Below, piece by piece: positions 30,678-40,854 of a stretch of 64,000 nt of DNA (the first letter of the stretch is position 1; each line of letters starts with the position of its first letter). The DNA lies in contig KV918815.1 in NCBI GenBank assembly GCA_002049455.2, forward strand, positions 1 through 64,000, in the 5' to 3' direction. A program made the translations under genes and the position numbers. Under the pieces are notes generated by a model that had not been told where the DNA came from, made no database searches, and saw only the letters and a list, made by a program, of their open reading frames with translations. The stretch is from Porphyra umbilicalis (taxonomy: Eukaryota > Rhodophyta > Bangiophyceae > Bangiales > Bangiaceae).

Positions 30678-33600
30678 TCAGCACTGCGGCGCAGGACGTA
30701 GGGCCCGCGTGCCGCTACTCCCCGAAGTGCCCAGATCCGAGCCAACGCCGATGACGCCCCGGAATGTGGTGAACGCCGGGGCCGGCAGTGGCTTCGTCAT
30801 GCCATCTGCGGGCATGTCGGCGCTGGGAAGAAGTAGAAGGCAACCTCCCCACGCGCGACGTAGTCGCGCACCATGTGGTACGCAACGTCTACGTGCTTGG
30901 TACGCCCGGTGGCTTCGGGATTGTTGACCAAAGCGAGGCACGCCTGGTTGTCCTCCCCCATGGGCACGGCGTCCCCGTCGACGCCCAGCTCCGACAGAAG
31001 TTTGCGCAGCCACAGCGCCTCCTTGGTCGCCATAGCGGCGGCGACGTACTCGGCCTCGGCCGTTGACGTCGCCACGGTCGACTGGCGCTTGCTCGTCCAC
31101 GATATCGGCCCGCCATTGAGGGTGAAGACAAAGCCCGTCGTCGACCGACGAGCGTCAATATCGCCTGCCCAGTCTGCGTCAACGTACCCTTGGAGAGGCT
31201 TGTCGTCGCCGTACACGACCCCTAGTCGCGTAGCCCCGCGAAGATATCGGAGCACCCCCTTGGCCGCGCGCATGTGGTCCTCCTCGGGGCATGACATGTA
31301 GCGGGAGAGCACGCCCACGGCAAAGGCAATGTCCGGCCTCGTCGTCGTGGAGAGGTACAGCAACGAGCCAACAAGCTCGGCGTACCGGTTGCCCTCGGGC
31401 AGTAGATTCTCCCCCGTCTTGCAAAGCTTGGCACCTGACACCATGGGCGTCTTGTTAGGCGCAGACTTGTCCATCTGGAAAGCCTCAAGCAGGGAACTGA
31501 CATGCCCCGATTGCTCAGGGTGATCACCATGGCAGCCCGATCTCGCATGACCTTCATGCCAATGAAGTCCTTGACCTCACGCATGTCGCGCACGTCGAAA
31601 GACGCCGACACCGAGGCCTTGACCATATGGACCCCTTCGAGGCTTTTTCCAGCCACAATGAGATCGTCCACGTAGACGAGGATGTAGACAAGCCCGTGCA
31701 CAGGGTGGCTCCACGTGTAGAGGCACGGGTCCACCTTGGACCGGACCGCTCCGATGGCATTGAGCTCTTTGTTAAGCTTGATGCCCCACAATCGTCCCGC
31801 CTTTTTGGTCCCATAGAGAGCCAGGTTCAGACGGCGGACATCACCTTCCTCCCCCGGCTCGGCTCCGACCGGAAGCTTGATGTACATCTCCTTGTCCATC
31901 TTTGCGTTGAGGAAGGCCGTCTTCACATCCACGTGGTGAACTTCCCAGTCCTTGGCCGCCGCCACCGCGAAGAGCGCGCGTGTCGTGGCCGAGCTCGGCA
32001 CTGGTGCCCATGTCTCATCAAAGTCGCGCCCCGGCACTTGGTTGAAGCCCTGCGCCACCAGTCGCGCCTTGTACCGAGTCATGTTGCCCTCAGCATCGTG
32101 CTTGATGTCGTACACGTACCGCGTTTTGACAGCCTTACGCTTGTTGCTGCTCCTGGTATTGGACCAGGTACCAAGCTTCTTGTGTGCGAGGTACTCTTCT
32201 TTCTCAGCCGCCTTCCAACGCGGCCAGTCCGATCGCGCACGCGCCTCCTTCGCATTGGCTGGCGCCTTGGTCAGGTCCCATCCCGACGGATCTCCGCCCT
32301 TGGGTCCTTCTGCAGCGTATGCCTTTGGGTTACGCTCCCACCAGGTAACCTTGGGTGCCGGCTTGCGCTTCGACCGCCGGAGTGCTTGCACCCCATCGTC
32401 ACCACTCTCTGAAGTGGATCCAGACAGCACGTCGTGTCCATCATGATCCGCCGCGTCCTCGCCGGCGTCAATGTCATCTCCGTCTTCTGCGTCGAGTCCG
32501 GAAGCCTCGTCCGGCTCAACGTCGCTCTCTGACGATTGCTGCGAGGCATACTCGTCCCCGCTTGCGGCTTCCGCTTCCAGCATGTCCATGGCGCCGTCCT
32601 CCTTGTCACCATCCGTCTGACTGGTCAGGAAAGGGGTGGAAGCAGGGCCAGGGACAGAGGTCATCTTGATGGCCTTGCTTGAGGTCTCCTCCATGAGCAC
32701 ATCTCGGCGCTCAAAGACCTTGTTTGAGCCATCCTCTAGGATGCGGTAGGCCTTGCCACCAACAGTGTAGCCGACAAAACGGCCGACGTCGGTCCTGGGT
32801 TCCAGCTTTCGCTGCTGCTGCTTGGGCTTCAGAGCCCATGCCCGGCTTCCCCAGACCCGAAATCCCTTCACGTCGGGGCGTCTCCCCGTGAGGGCTTCCA
32901 GCGGGGTCACATCTTGACCCGCCTTGGGGGATCGGTTGAGCACGTGGATGACGGATGACAAAGCCTCCGCCCACAGCTCCTCTTCCGCTCCGGCGTCCAG
33001 AAGAGCCGCACGGACGCGCTCCATGATGTACCGGTTGGCGCGCTCTGCCTTCCCGTTCTGCTGCGAAGAGTACGGCGCCGTCTTCTCAGACGTAATGCCT
33101 TTGTCTTCATACCAGGCTTGGAGGTCGCGGCTCACGTACTCCTTGGCGCCATCGTGACGAACCCGCTTCACCTTAAGCCCAGTTAGGGTCTCTAGCTGCT
33201 TGATGCGGGCCTTGAGGACATCCGGAACCATGCCCTTGGACTTGATGGGCGTCGCCGTGATGAACCCAGTGGAGTCTTCCATCAGAGTCACGAAGTAGAC
33301 AGAGCCGCCCAGCGACGCCGTCAACGGCCCATCAACGTCCGTGTGAACCAACTCGCACTTGGTGGTGGTCGTTGTCGAGCGATGATGCGGAGAACGCGCC
33401 ATCTTTCCGTCGACACAAGGCACGCATACCGTACCAGGAACGCGCTTGGCGTCGGCTACCGTCGATGGAATCCCATCGACCATCCCAACCACACGCTTGA
33501 GGTTCTCGAAACCCAAGTGGTTGAACCGGCGGTGCCACAGCTCTGCCTCGCCGTCCATGTGCGTGGAGGCGGCTCTGGCCGACGCCGTGACCGGAGTCAC

Positions 33601-34860
33601 CTTGAGCACGTAGTTCTCCGACTCGTTGACAGAGCCGACGACAGACGCGTTGCTCAAAACTCCGCCCGCGAGCACCGCTTCCCCATCACTGAGGATATAG
33701 CAGGCGTTGCCAACGAACACCACGGCACCGCCACAGCGGTCGACCGCTCGGACCGACAGAAGGTTGTCTGTCAGATCCGGCACAAGCATGGCCTCATCGA
33801 GGACCATGCGAGCCGTAGTGATTCCCTTCCCCACGTCCATGGACGCGTATCCGTGCCCCTTGATGGGCACCTTGTTGCCGTCAGCTAGAGTGACCTTGGC
33901 CCCGCTCCCCGTCGTCTTGACGGTGAAACCCGCGTCCTGGGCGGCCATATGGTTGGTCGCACCCGAGTCCAACACCCAGGTCGAGAACCCGCTGGTGCTC
34001 CCGGAAGCGTTGAGCTTCCCGGCCTGGCCTGCCGACGCAGCGTAGGCCAATGCGGCGCGGGGAGGTGCACCACCTCCACCGCCACCCTCACGACGCCCGC
34101 CATTTGGCTTCTTGTTGCCCTTGGCGTCGTCGGCCTTCTTCTTGAGACAGTCGCGCTTCATGTGCCCCTTCTTGTCGCAGTAGTAGCACACGACCGCGCG
34201 CTTGTCCCACGGCTTCTTAGAAGCCGTTGCCGCAAACGCTTGCGACTTGACGCCGGTCGCCGAGGACGACCGCCCATGGCTCCCCCGCTGCTCCACAGTG
34301 AGCAGCTTGGCGCTCACGTCAGCGAGGTTGCGCTTCCCGTCCATGTTCTCCAGAACGGTCTTGATCATGTCATACTCGGCCGGAAGGCCCGACAGGATCT
34401 GCAGGACAAGCGTGTTCTCGTCCACCTGATTTCCCAGCATGGAGAGCTCTTGACGGATGCCCTTGGCGCGCGACGTGTACTTGATGATGTTCTCGTCGCT
34501 GCCCTTCTTGAGGTTGCTCAGCTCATGCATGAGCTGCAGCAGGCGTGCGTTGTCCCGCGCCTCAAAGATGTGCTTGAGCGCATCCCACGCCTCCTTGGCC
34601 GTACTGACCGCCGTCACCGAATAAAGATGAACCGGCTTGACCGACATCTGGATAGTCGCCAGGGCCGACTCGTTCATGAGGTCCCACGCCTCAGCTGCAA
34701 CGTCGCTCTTGGCACCGCTCCCAGACGCGGGGCGGTCCGTCACAACCGCAGCCCAAACCTTCTCCTTGATCATCTGTGCACGGCAGTACACAGCCCAGAC
34801 CTTGTAGTCGTCGTCCAGCTGCGCGAAGCGAGGGCCAGCGTAGCGGCCGTACTCCGACAT
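30678..34860 (-). CDS. Copia gag-pol polyprotein (two frameshifts)
   Basis: About 1390 codons starting at MSEYGRYAGPRF (34860), chosen because the longer frame to 35145 runs back into the LTR. Domains: gag with a UBN2-like helical region and zinc knuckle CYYCDKKGHMKRDC; aspartic protease WVLDSGATNHM; GAG-pre-integrase ELWHRRFNHLG...CVPCVDGKM; integrase with D (VHTDVDGP), D (VRHDGAKEY) and E (SSQQNGKAERANRY); an acidic linker; RT with DVKTAFLNAKMDKEMYIKLP and the catalytic YVDDL; RNase H with YVDADWAGDIDARRSTTGF, AEAEYVAAA and the closing ADMPADGMTK. One base-level shift lies near 31505 (after VITLSNR) and another near 30824 (before ADMPADGM). All catalytic motifs are present. Either the copy is recently dead, or the shifts are sequencing errors. 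Stop TGA is at 30678-30680. Confidence 0.92.
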
Positions 34861-35016
34861 GACGATGACAACCACGCCAGCAGGCGCGGCACTGACGACG
34901 TGGGAGGCTATACCCACCTGCCCGACGCCGGAACACACGGCAACCCAACCAAGGTCGTCCCGCCAACAACGGCACGGAAGACGACGATGACCACCAGCGA
35001 CACTGGGCCCATAACC

Positions 35017-35388
35017 TGTGAAGTCGGTGTGGTCAAGTGGGTGCGTTGTTTTACTATGGCAGAGGTCCTGGGCCGTGTCCAGCCACCTAATGTACCCCAG
35101 GCGGCCCCAGGACAGGTCGTCGGGCAGCCCGCTCTCGGAGCACACCCACGTGCCTCAGTTCTCAGTGCGCGCGGGCCGCGGCGCACCTCCCAGAACGGGG
35201 CATGCACCTCCCCACACAAGTCCCCCCCCCGAGCTCACCCCAGCAGAGAGTGCCCACTACGAGACCAACAAATCAAGTACACACAAGTACAAAACATACA
35301 ACAAGTGCAAAGGTAAATACCCAAAACTGAGTCCCAATGCTCAACCGGGTAAGTACAGACAAATGGAATTGCTGATCCATGCTCATCA
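35017..35388 (-). repeat. 5' LTR of the copia element
   Basis: 372 bp, same boundaries as the left copy. Relative to the left LTR it differs in the C run near 35225, at AAGG versus ATAGG, by a one-base shift near 35360, and near the 3' end (GATCC, CATCA). It should carry the promoter for minus-strand transcription. Confidence 0.93.
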
Positions 35389-35407
35389 ACGTGGAAGTCC
35401 CCACCGG

Positions 35408-35604
35408 TCATAGTCGCGTCTTTTCCCCATCTGGGTCGTCGCCACTGTCGAGAAGCACCCCATCAAGCCGATAGAGACGGCCCCCGTTCACGGGCTCATC
35501 CTCACCCGGCATCCAGTCCACCGGCAGGAGCTCATCCTCGCCCACATCCTCAACCTTCTCGTCCCGCTGGACGACTGCAGCCAGGGCGGTCGTCGCCTTC
35601 CTCC

Positions 35605-35651
<47 letters not shown>

Positions 35652-36394
35652 GCGGCCGCCGACAAAGACAACCCCGTAGACGTCGACCCTGCCGCCCCGG
35701 TGCGCCCCCCCGCGCGTGGCGCTGCCGCCGCAGGTGCCACCATTGCCCCGCCCGGCGTAACCTCATCCACTGTATCGTCATCGTCCTCGTCTGATTCGGA
35801 TGTCCCGGCGGCGATCTACTTCATTGCCTTGGAAGCGACGCCGCTGACAGCAGACATCAGACCGCACACACACATACAGATACGGCGTTGTGCCGCACAG
35901 TGGGAGGCCGCACAGTGTGCGGCCTCACGCTCTTGCTGCAGCGTCCGTTCCATGCTCAGCTTCAAATTGTGAGTGTTGTCCTTCTTTAACGTGTCCGGAT
36001 CGGCATCAAGGGACAGGAGCAGGGGCACAACCCCAACCAACTCGAGCAGCGCTGCCACCGCCGTGTCTGACGCCGTCGCAGCCGCCTGCTTGGCCGTCGT
36101 GGCCACCGCCTCGGCAGTATCAGGGGCAGTGGCGCTGTCCTCGACCGCGACAGGCGCCGTACCGGCCGCTGCCCCCGCCACCGCCGCTGCCGTTGCAATC
36201 GCGTCCGCTTTCGCGGCGGCCGTCGCCGCCGCAACCGTGGCATGAGCCCCGTCCACCTCCGCAACTGCCGGCAACGGCGCGTATGGGTCGAATGTCACGG
36301 AGAGTGAAGGTTCCCTAGATGCGTAGCGCCATCGTCGGCGGTCGTGCCCAAGGTGACTCTTTGGTTCCTTATGGGTGACACATTGGCGACACAA
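35408..36394 (-). pseudogene. Alanine-rich hypothetical gene with one in-frame stop
   Basis: Two open stretches, 36394-35816 and 35815-35408, are in the same frame and separated only by a TAG at 35816-35818. The first part contains SVTFDPYAPLPAVAEVDGAH, an alanine-rich helix and LLELVGVVPLLLSLDADPD. The second starts with an acidic cluster (SESDEDDDD), has a run of about 15 alanines encoded by a GCC repeat (35605-35655), and ends with an acidic tail containing ELLPVDWMPGEDEP. Continuity of composition across the TAG suggests one gene of about 329 codons with a nonsense mutation. I do not recognise it. Its end is only 20 bp from the copia LTR. Confidence 0.4.
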
Positions 36395-37027
36395 TACGAC
36401 AAAGTGTCGCCAGAGAGTTGTGCAGGGAGGCTAAATGTGTCGCAGACGGTAGCACCACGGGAGCACCTCAGCGGCGGATAAGCATCCGGCCTTGCCGGTT
36501 TCTGGCATAATTTGCGCAAATTACTTACCACTGATCTTGGTCATATGTTTCAGTACTATTCGGCGGATGCAGATTTGTTGACCCAATTTTATGCCAATCA
36601 ATGACTGGCACTCGACCAATCATATCAGGGGGACATGTTGAGGCGGCGCTTCCCGCGGCCGCCCCACCGCCGGTGCAGCCCGCCACCTTGCGGCCGGCAA
36701 CGCCGCCGTCGCCCCGCCGTCACCCGACGGCGGCCGGCCGCGCCCAGGCACCATCGCAGAGTCACCGCCGCGAAGTCGCTGCCCCCGTCGGCTGCCGCGG
36801 CGCCGCCCCCGCGCGGGATGCCTGTCGCCCGAGGGCGCGAAAACCGCGACAGCCGCCGCGGCACCGCCCCCTGCCGCCGCTGGCGCCCGCCGTTCACCCG
36901 GGGTCGACGCGGCGCCGGCGACGCAGCCCCCCCCCTTCAGCCGCGCGCACCTCCTTGGCCGCCAAGACCACCGCCACCGCCGCGTCGCTGGCACCGCCCA
37001 CCGCCGCGGCTTGCCGCCGCCGCCGCC
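36395..37027. other. Spacer grading into GC-rich repeats
   Basis: 36395-36640 is an AT-richer stretch with no gene; 36641-37027 is GCC/GCG-rich with open shadows in every frame and weak similarity to the 201-bp repeat that follows. Confidence 0.5.
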
Positions 37028-37860
37028 GACACCGCGCACCGCCACAGCACGTCCGCCCCCCCCCCCGCGCCGACAACGCGGTAGCTGCGTCCGCCGACTG
37101 CCGCATCGCAGCCACCCCTTGCCGCCGCCGCCGCCTTGTACATTGGCGGCGGCGGCGGCGACGCGTGGCGGCGGCGGACAACGCCGCTGCAACGCCCGAC
37201 ACTGGCGCGGCTTGGCGCTGCCGCCGCCGACACCGCGCACCCCCCCAGCACGTCCGCACTTTTTCCCGCAGCGACAACGCGGTAGCCGCGGCCGCCGACC
37301 GCCGCATCGCCGCCGCCGCTTGCCGCCGTCGCCGCCTTGTGAATTAGCAGCGGCGGCGGCGACGCGTGGCGGCGGCGGCCGACGCCGCCGCAACGCCCGA
37401 CACTGGCGCGGCTTGGCGCTGCCGCCGCCGACACCGCGCACCCCCCCAGCACGTCCGCACTTCCTCACGAAGCGACAACGCGGTAGCCGCGGCCGCCGAC
37501 CGCCGCATCGCCGCCGCCGCTTGCCGCCGTCGCCGCCTTGTGCATGAGCAGCGGCGGCGGCGACGCGTGGCGGCGACGGCCGCCGCCGCCGCAACGCCCG
37601 ACACCGCCGCGGCTTGCCGCCGCCGCCGTCGACTCCGCGCACCCCCGCCGCACGTCCGCCCCCCCCCCGCGCCGACAATGCGGCAGCCGCGGCCGCCGAC
37701 CGCCGCATCGCCGCCGCCCCTTGCCGCCGCCGCCGCCTTGGACATTGGCGGCGGCGGCGGCGACGCTTAGCGGCGGCGGCCGACGCCGCCGCAACGCCGG
37801 ACACTGCCGCGGCTTACCGCCGCCACCGCCGGTTCCGCGCACCCCCCCCGCACGTTTGCA
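37028..37860. repeat. 201-bp tandem repeat (about four units)
   Basis: The anchor GACACCGCGCAC (or close variant) recurs at 37028, 37229, 37430, 37631 and 37831, giving periods of 201, 201, 201 and 200 bp. Units share GACAACGCGGTAGCCGCGGC, CGCCGCATCGCCGCCGCC and TGGCGGCGGCGGCGACGC-type segments. Since 201 is 67 codons, frames on both strands stay open through the array, which explains long Ala/Arg/Pro-rich readings. No protein function is claimed. Confidence 0.85.
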
Positions 37861-39065
37861 CCCCACGGCCCCCCCGCGGCGGGAGGCCGCGGACGCGATC
37901 CCGCTCCTCGCCGCCGCCGCTGCCTGCCGCCGAAACGCAGCCGGCCGCGGACCGCGCCGGCACTCCGCTGCCACACGTCGCCGCCGAACCGCCGCCGCCC
38001 GCCGCCGCTCGCCGCCGCCGTCCCGCTGCTAGAGGCCGGCGCGACCGACCGCCCCGGCGGGCCGGCCTAACCGCGGCCGCCACCGGTGCGCCCTGCCGCC
38101 GCCACCTTTGCTGCCCCGCCGTCGCCGGTCCGGCGAAGCTACCGTCCCGGCGGCGGCCTCCGACACCGCCTCCACTCCTAGGCGGCGCCAGCGGACGCCG
38201 CCGTGTCCGCCGCCTTGGCGGCGACCCACAGCGGCCGCCCCCACCGCCGCCCCGCCTCCCCCCCCCCCCCCCTCCCTCAGCCGCCGCCGTCTCTTTCGAA
38301 GCCATGTCCACCGCCATCACCACCGCCACCGCACAGGCCGCGACCAGAGTCGGTGCCAACGCGCAGGCGGCGGGGGCGGGGGTTTGGCGCCGGCCGCGAG
38401 GGGTGCCCTTCCCGGCATCGGTAGTGGCGGTTGGGGTCTCTCCCGCCCCCCCACGTGCTCTGGGGGCATTTATGGGAGAAGTGGCCACCGCCAACCAATC
38501 ATATTGCTGGAAAAACAAGGATAAACGAGCAGAACAATGAGGACCTGGCTCTTATCCAATGAAAATCGTCTCAGCGCACCTCGCCGCAGAGCAAAAACAC
38601 GGTCAGTGTCAGAGTCCTTCTGATACTGTCATCGCAGTGCGGCACCAGCCAATCAGAGGCAGAATTCACCGGCACGACTGCTATGATAGACGGCGGAGGC
38701 CGGTCTGCTGCTGTCCTCTCCATTCCGTGCTGACAGTGATCTCGCCTGAGTGCACCAGGGGCGAGGTCCCTCCTGAGTTCGTGAAATTGCATCATTTCAG
38801 TGATACACAAGCCTGGGACTTGGCCGTGTCAGCTTGATTCTCGTTGTCTTAGCCGTTGGACATGCCATCTGAACCGAATAATTGTGTCGCCAGATCCCCG
38901 ACCGGCCATTCCAAGTCGTAGGCTGCGGTTTCGATGGGGCACCACACTGTGTCGCCCTCAAGTCGCTTGAAAGTAACCAAAGAAGCGCGGTGGCAGAACC
39001 GCCGACGATTACAACATTGACGTCATCAATCACGGAGGATCCCACTGTGCAAAGGCGCGGACATA
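37861..39065. other. No gene identified
   Basis: GC-rich, repeat-like to about 38300, then mixed composition. CCAAT-type motifs occur at 38492, 38556 and 38650 but no coding frame with balanced composition is associated with them. Confidence 0.5.
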
Positions 39066-39506
39066 TTGCTGATCCCCCAATTCTGTCCTCATCGCCCCTG
39101 AACGGTAGTGGAACGGCAATGAATGCAGATCTCTCATTGGTCGAGCAGTCCGACAGCAGTGCATGTCCGGCCCGGTCTTTACAGAATGTGCCCGTACGGC
39201 CCCCAATCGCACGATCGACGCCTGCGTTTTTCTGCACTTTTCTGCGTATCTCCCAGAAAATCTCGATATCCCAACGATTGCGGGCCGGTTGCTCCCTTGA
39301 CACGGAAGGGATCGGAAGAAAATCTCAAGAAAAAAAAGGATCTCGGTTCTGCACGGAGGTGGTGGAGGGAGAGCCAATAGGACGCCTCAGATTCGCGCTG
39401 AGCAGCTGTTTACGGCTGCGTTTAACCAATAGATGGCCAGTTCGACAAGAACCGTACCGCCAGGAACCGTTCCTGGTCGACGAGGACAGAATTGGGGGAT
39501 CAGCAA
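39066..39506. mobile_element. 441-bp MITE-like element with TIRs and TA duplication
   Basis: Both ends carry a 25-base perfect inverted repeat beginning TTGCTGATCCCCCAATTCTG, with partial pairing continuing for about 45 bases. The element is flanked by TA on both sides (39064-39065 and 39507-39508), the target duplication typical of Tc1/mariner-type transposition. No transposase is inside. A diverged relative lies at 42540-42906. Confidence 0.8.
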
Positions 39507-40160
39507 TACCACGATATCGCAGGTAAACAGCATCTGCTCTGCGACCGACCGCCCATCGACGCCGACAAACTCTAGGGGGTCTAGCGCCTGCTTGTTAGCG
39601 ACTACCTGCCCGCGGGAGACGTTGTTGGTCCGCCTATGGACGTTGCGGTTCATCACCGCAATCGTTCCCTCAATGTTGTCGTGACAGACCATAGCAAGCG
39701 TGGGTAACGCCTGACCAACGGACTGACGCACATGCGACAGGGATGCATACACATAGAGGTTGAGCACCCCCGATTTCTTGGTCTCGGGGTCTAAGGGCTT
39801 GAGTGCGGCGTAGATCGCCGCCAAGAGGAAAAAAGACAGCTGCAAGACAGACGCGGCACGTTCCCGCCCGTCAGCGGGATGGACGCCGATGGCACGGCGC
39901 CAGGACGCGGTGAGGACCTGGGTCAGCTGGAGTATGACGACTTTACCGCTGCTGACGTCACCGTCGTCGCTGAGGATGCGCGGCACCGCCACCACCATGG
40001 CGCACAACCGTGCACACTCGTGCAGGTACATAGCCCCCAAGTCGTAGCGGCCTAACAGCTTGTAAATCTTGGTGCGCGCAATGTCCATGAAGGCCGGGGT
40101 GTGAAGCGCCAGCAAAAAGTCCATCAGGCACTTGGATATTTTGCCGACGCAGTGGAGCAC
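39387..40160 (-). CDS. Unclassified protein, possibly transposase-derived
   Basis: A 257-codon frame with balanced composition; readable sequence continues upstream to about 40275 (for example SDAYRLLLRRKGGQRGYRLL and GDIPDRIQAPVLHCVGK), so the real N-terminus is probably there. Hydrophobic and helical segments include LMDFLLALHTPAFMDIARTK, LHECARLCAMVVAVPRIL and VLQLSFFLLAAIYAALKPLD. The stretch HDNIEGTIAVMNRNVHRRTN resembles the E...N...K/R..TN pattern near the end of several transposase families, but I cannot assign one. The last ~40 codons (39387-39506) lie inside the MITE-like element, so the native C-terminus has been replaced. Likely a remnant of another transposon. Confidence 0.4.
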   Translation of the reverse strand: MLHCVGKISKCLMDFLLALHTPAFMDIARTKIYKLLGRYDLGAMYLHECARLCAMVVAVPRILSDDGDVSSGKVVILQLTQVLTASWRRAIGVHPADGRERAASVLQLSFFLLAAIYAALKPLDPETKKSGVLNLYVYASLSHVRQSVGQALPTLAMVCHDNIEGTIAVMNRNVHRRTNNVSRGQVVANKQALDPLEFVGVDGRSVAEQMLFTCDIVVLLIPQFCPRRPGTVPGGTVLVELAIYWLNAAVNSCSARI

Positions 40161-40405
40161 CGGCGCCTGGATGCGATCAGGGATGTCACCTAGCAGTCGG
40201 TAGCCGCGCTGCCCACCTTTGCGGCGGAGCAGCAGGCGATACGCGTCAGAGAGTGGCGCTGGTCATCGATGTGCAGCAGAGCCGCCCGGCGACGTTTCAC
40301 CATCGTTTACAGGACGCGCGCGACCCGTGCTGGAGAGGTGAATGGACCGACCAAGAGAGCCGGTCTTTTCTCGCGCGCGTCCGCCACTTTCAAGGCTAGC
40401 CGCCG

Positions 40406-40747
40406 GTGCCCTGCCCGGGAGGCATGTTTGCAAAGACGTTCAAAACCCTCGCCGTCTACCAGTGTGGCAACCACTCCTGGGCGATGGTCGAGGCTTGCGT
40501 CACCGTGCCATTCGTTCTGCCTGCTCCGTCAAAAAGACCGTTCAAGGCCCGTCAGCGCAAGGCGACCGTACTGCCTGCCCCTCGCAAGAAAGCGTTCAAT
40601 GCCGCCAGGAGCAAGGCGACAGAGGTGACGGATGAGGCAGGGGAGACGGCCCTGCAGGAGGAGAGGGATACGGGCGTGTCTGATGGGGACTCGCCCAGCA
40701 CCCTCACAAACAGTGGCGGCAGGCTGCTAGGCCTGCCGGGTCATTAG
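40406..40747 (+). CDS. Small basic hypothetical protein
   Basis: A 113-codon frame; MFAKTFKTLAVYQCGNHSWA is its most ordered part. A basic segment with two imperfect repeats follows (RPFKARQRKATVLPAP and KAFNAARSKATE), and then an acidic tail. No family recognised. It may code or be chance; the neighbouring frame at 40342 overlaps it. Confidence 0.25.
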   Translation: MPCPGGMFAKTFKTLAVYQCGNHSWAMVEACVTVPFVLPAPSKRPFKARQRKATVLPAPRKKAFNAARSKATEVTDEAGETALQEERDTGVSDGDSPSTLTNSGGRLLGLPGH

Positions 40748-40854
40748 GACTCCACCGCCGCTCGCACCAATACCGTCCAGTCCTATATGTCGCACTGTTT
40801 GTCATTCTTGATCGCTGCACCGAGTACGTCGCCGGGCGTTTTGTTTGCTTTGCT

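Larger units (their letters stand above)
29320..35388 (-). mobile_element. Ty1/copia LTR retrotransposon (nearly intact)
   Basis: Two direct repeats of 372 bp bound the element and differ at about six positions by eye, implying a recent insertion. LTRs start TG and end CA. The order gag, protease, integrase, RT, RNase H is the copia order. The polypurine tract abuts the 3' LTR. Flanking 5-mers (GCCGC left, ACGTG right) do not match, so no target-site duplication is visible. I could not identify a convincing primer-binding site in the sequence next to the 5' LTR (GGTTATGGGCCCAG). Confidence 0.93.

Noticed and set aside
29315-35393. A 5-bp target duplication for the copia element
   Set aside because: GCCGC and ACGTG do not match; shifting the boundary by one or two bases does not create a match.
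36601-38540. Long Ala/Pro/Arg frames on both strands across the 201-bp repeat
   Set aside because: All frames are open because of GC-rich repeats with a codon-multiple period; no frame stands out.
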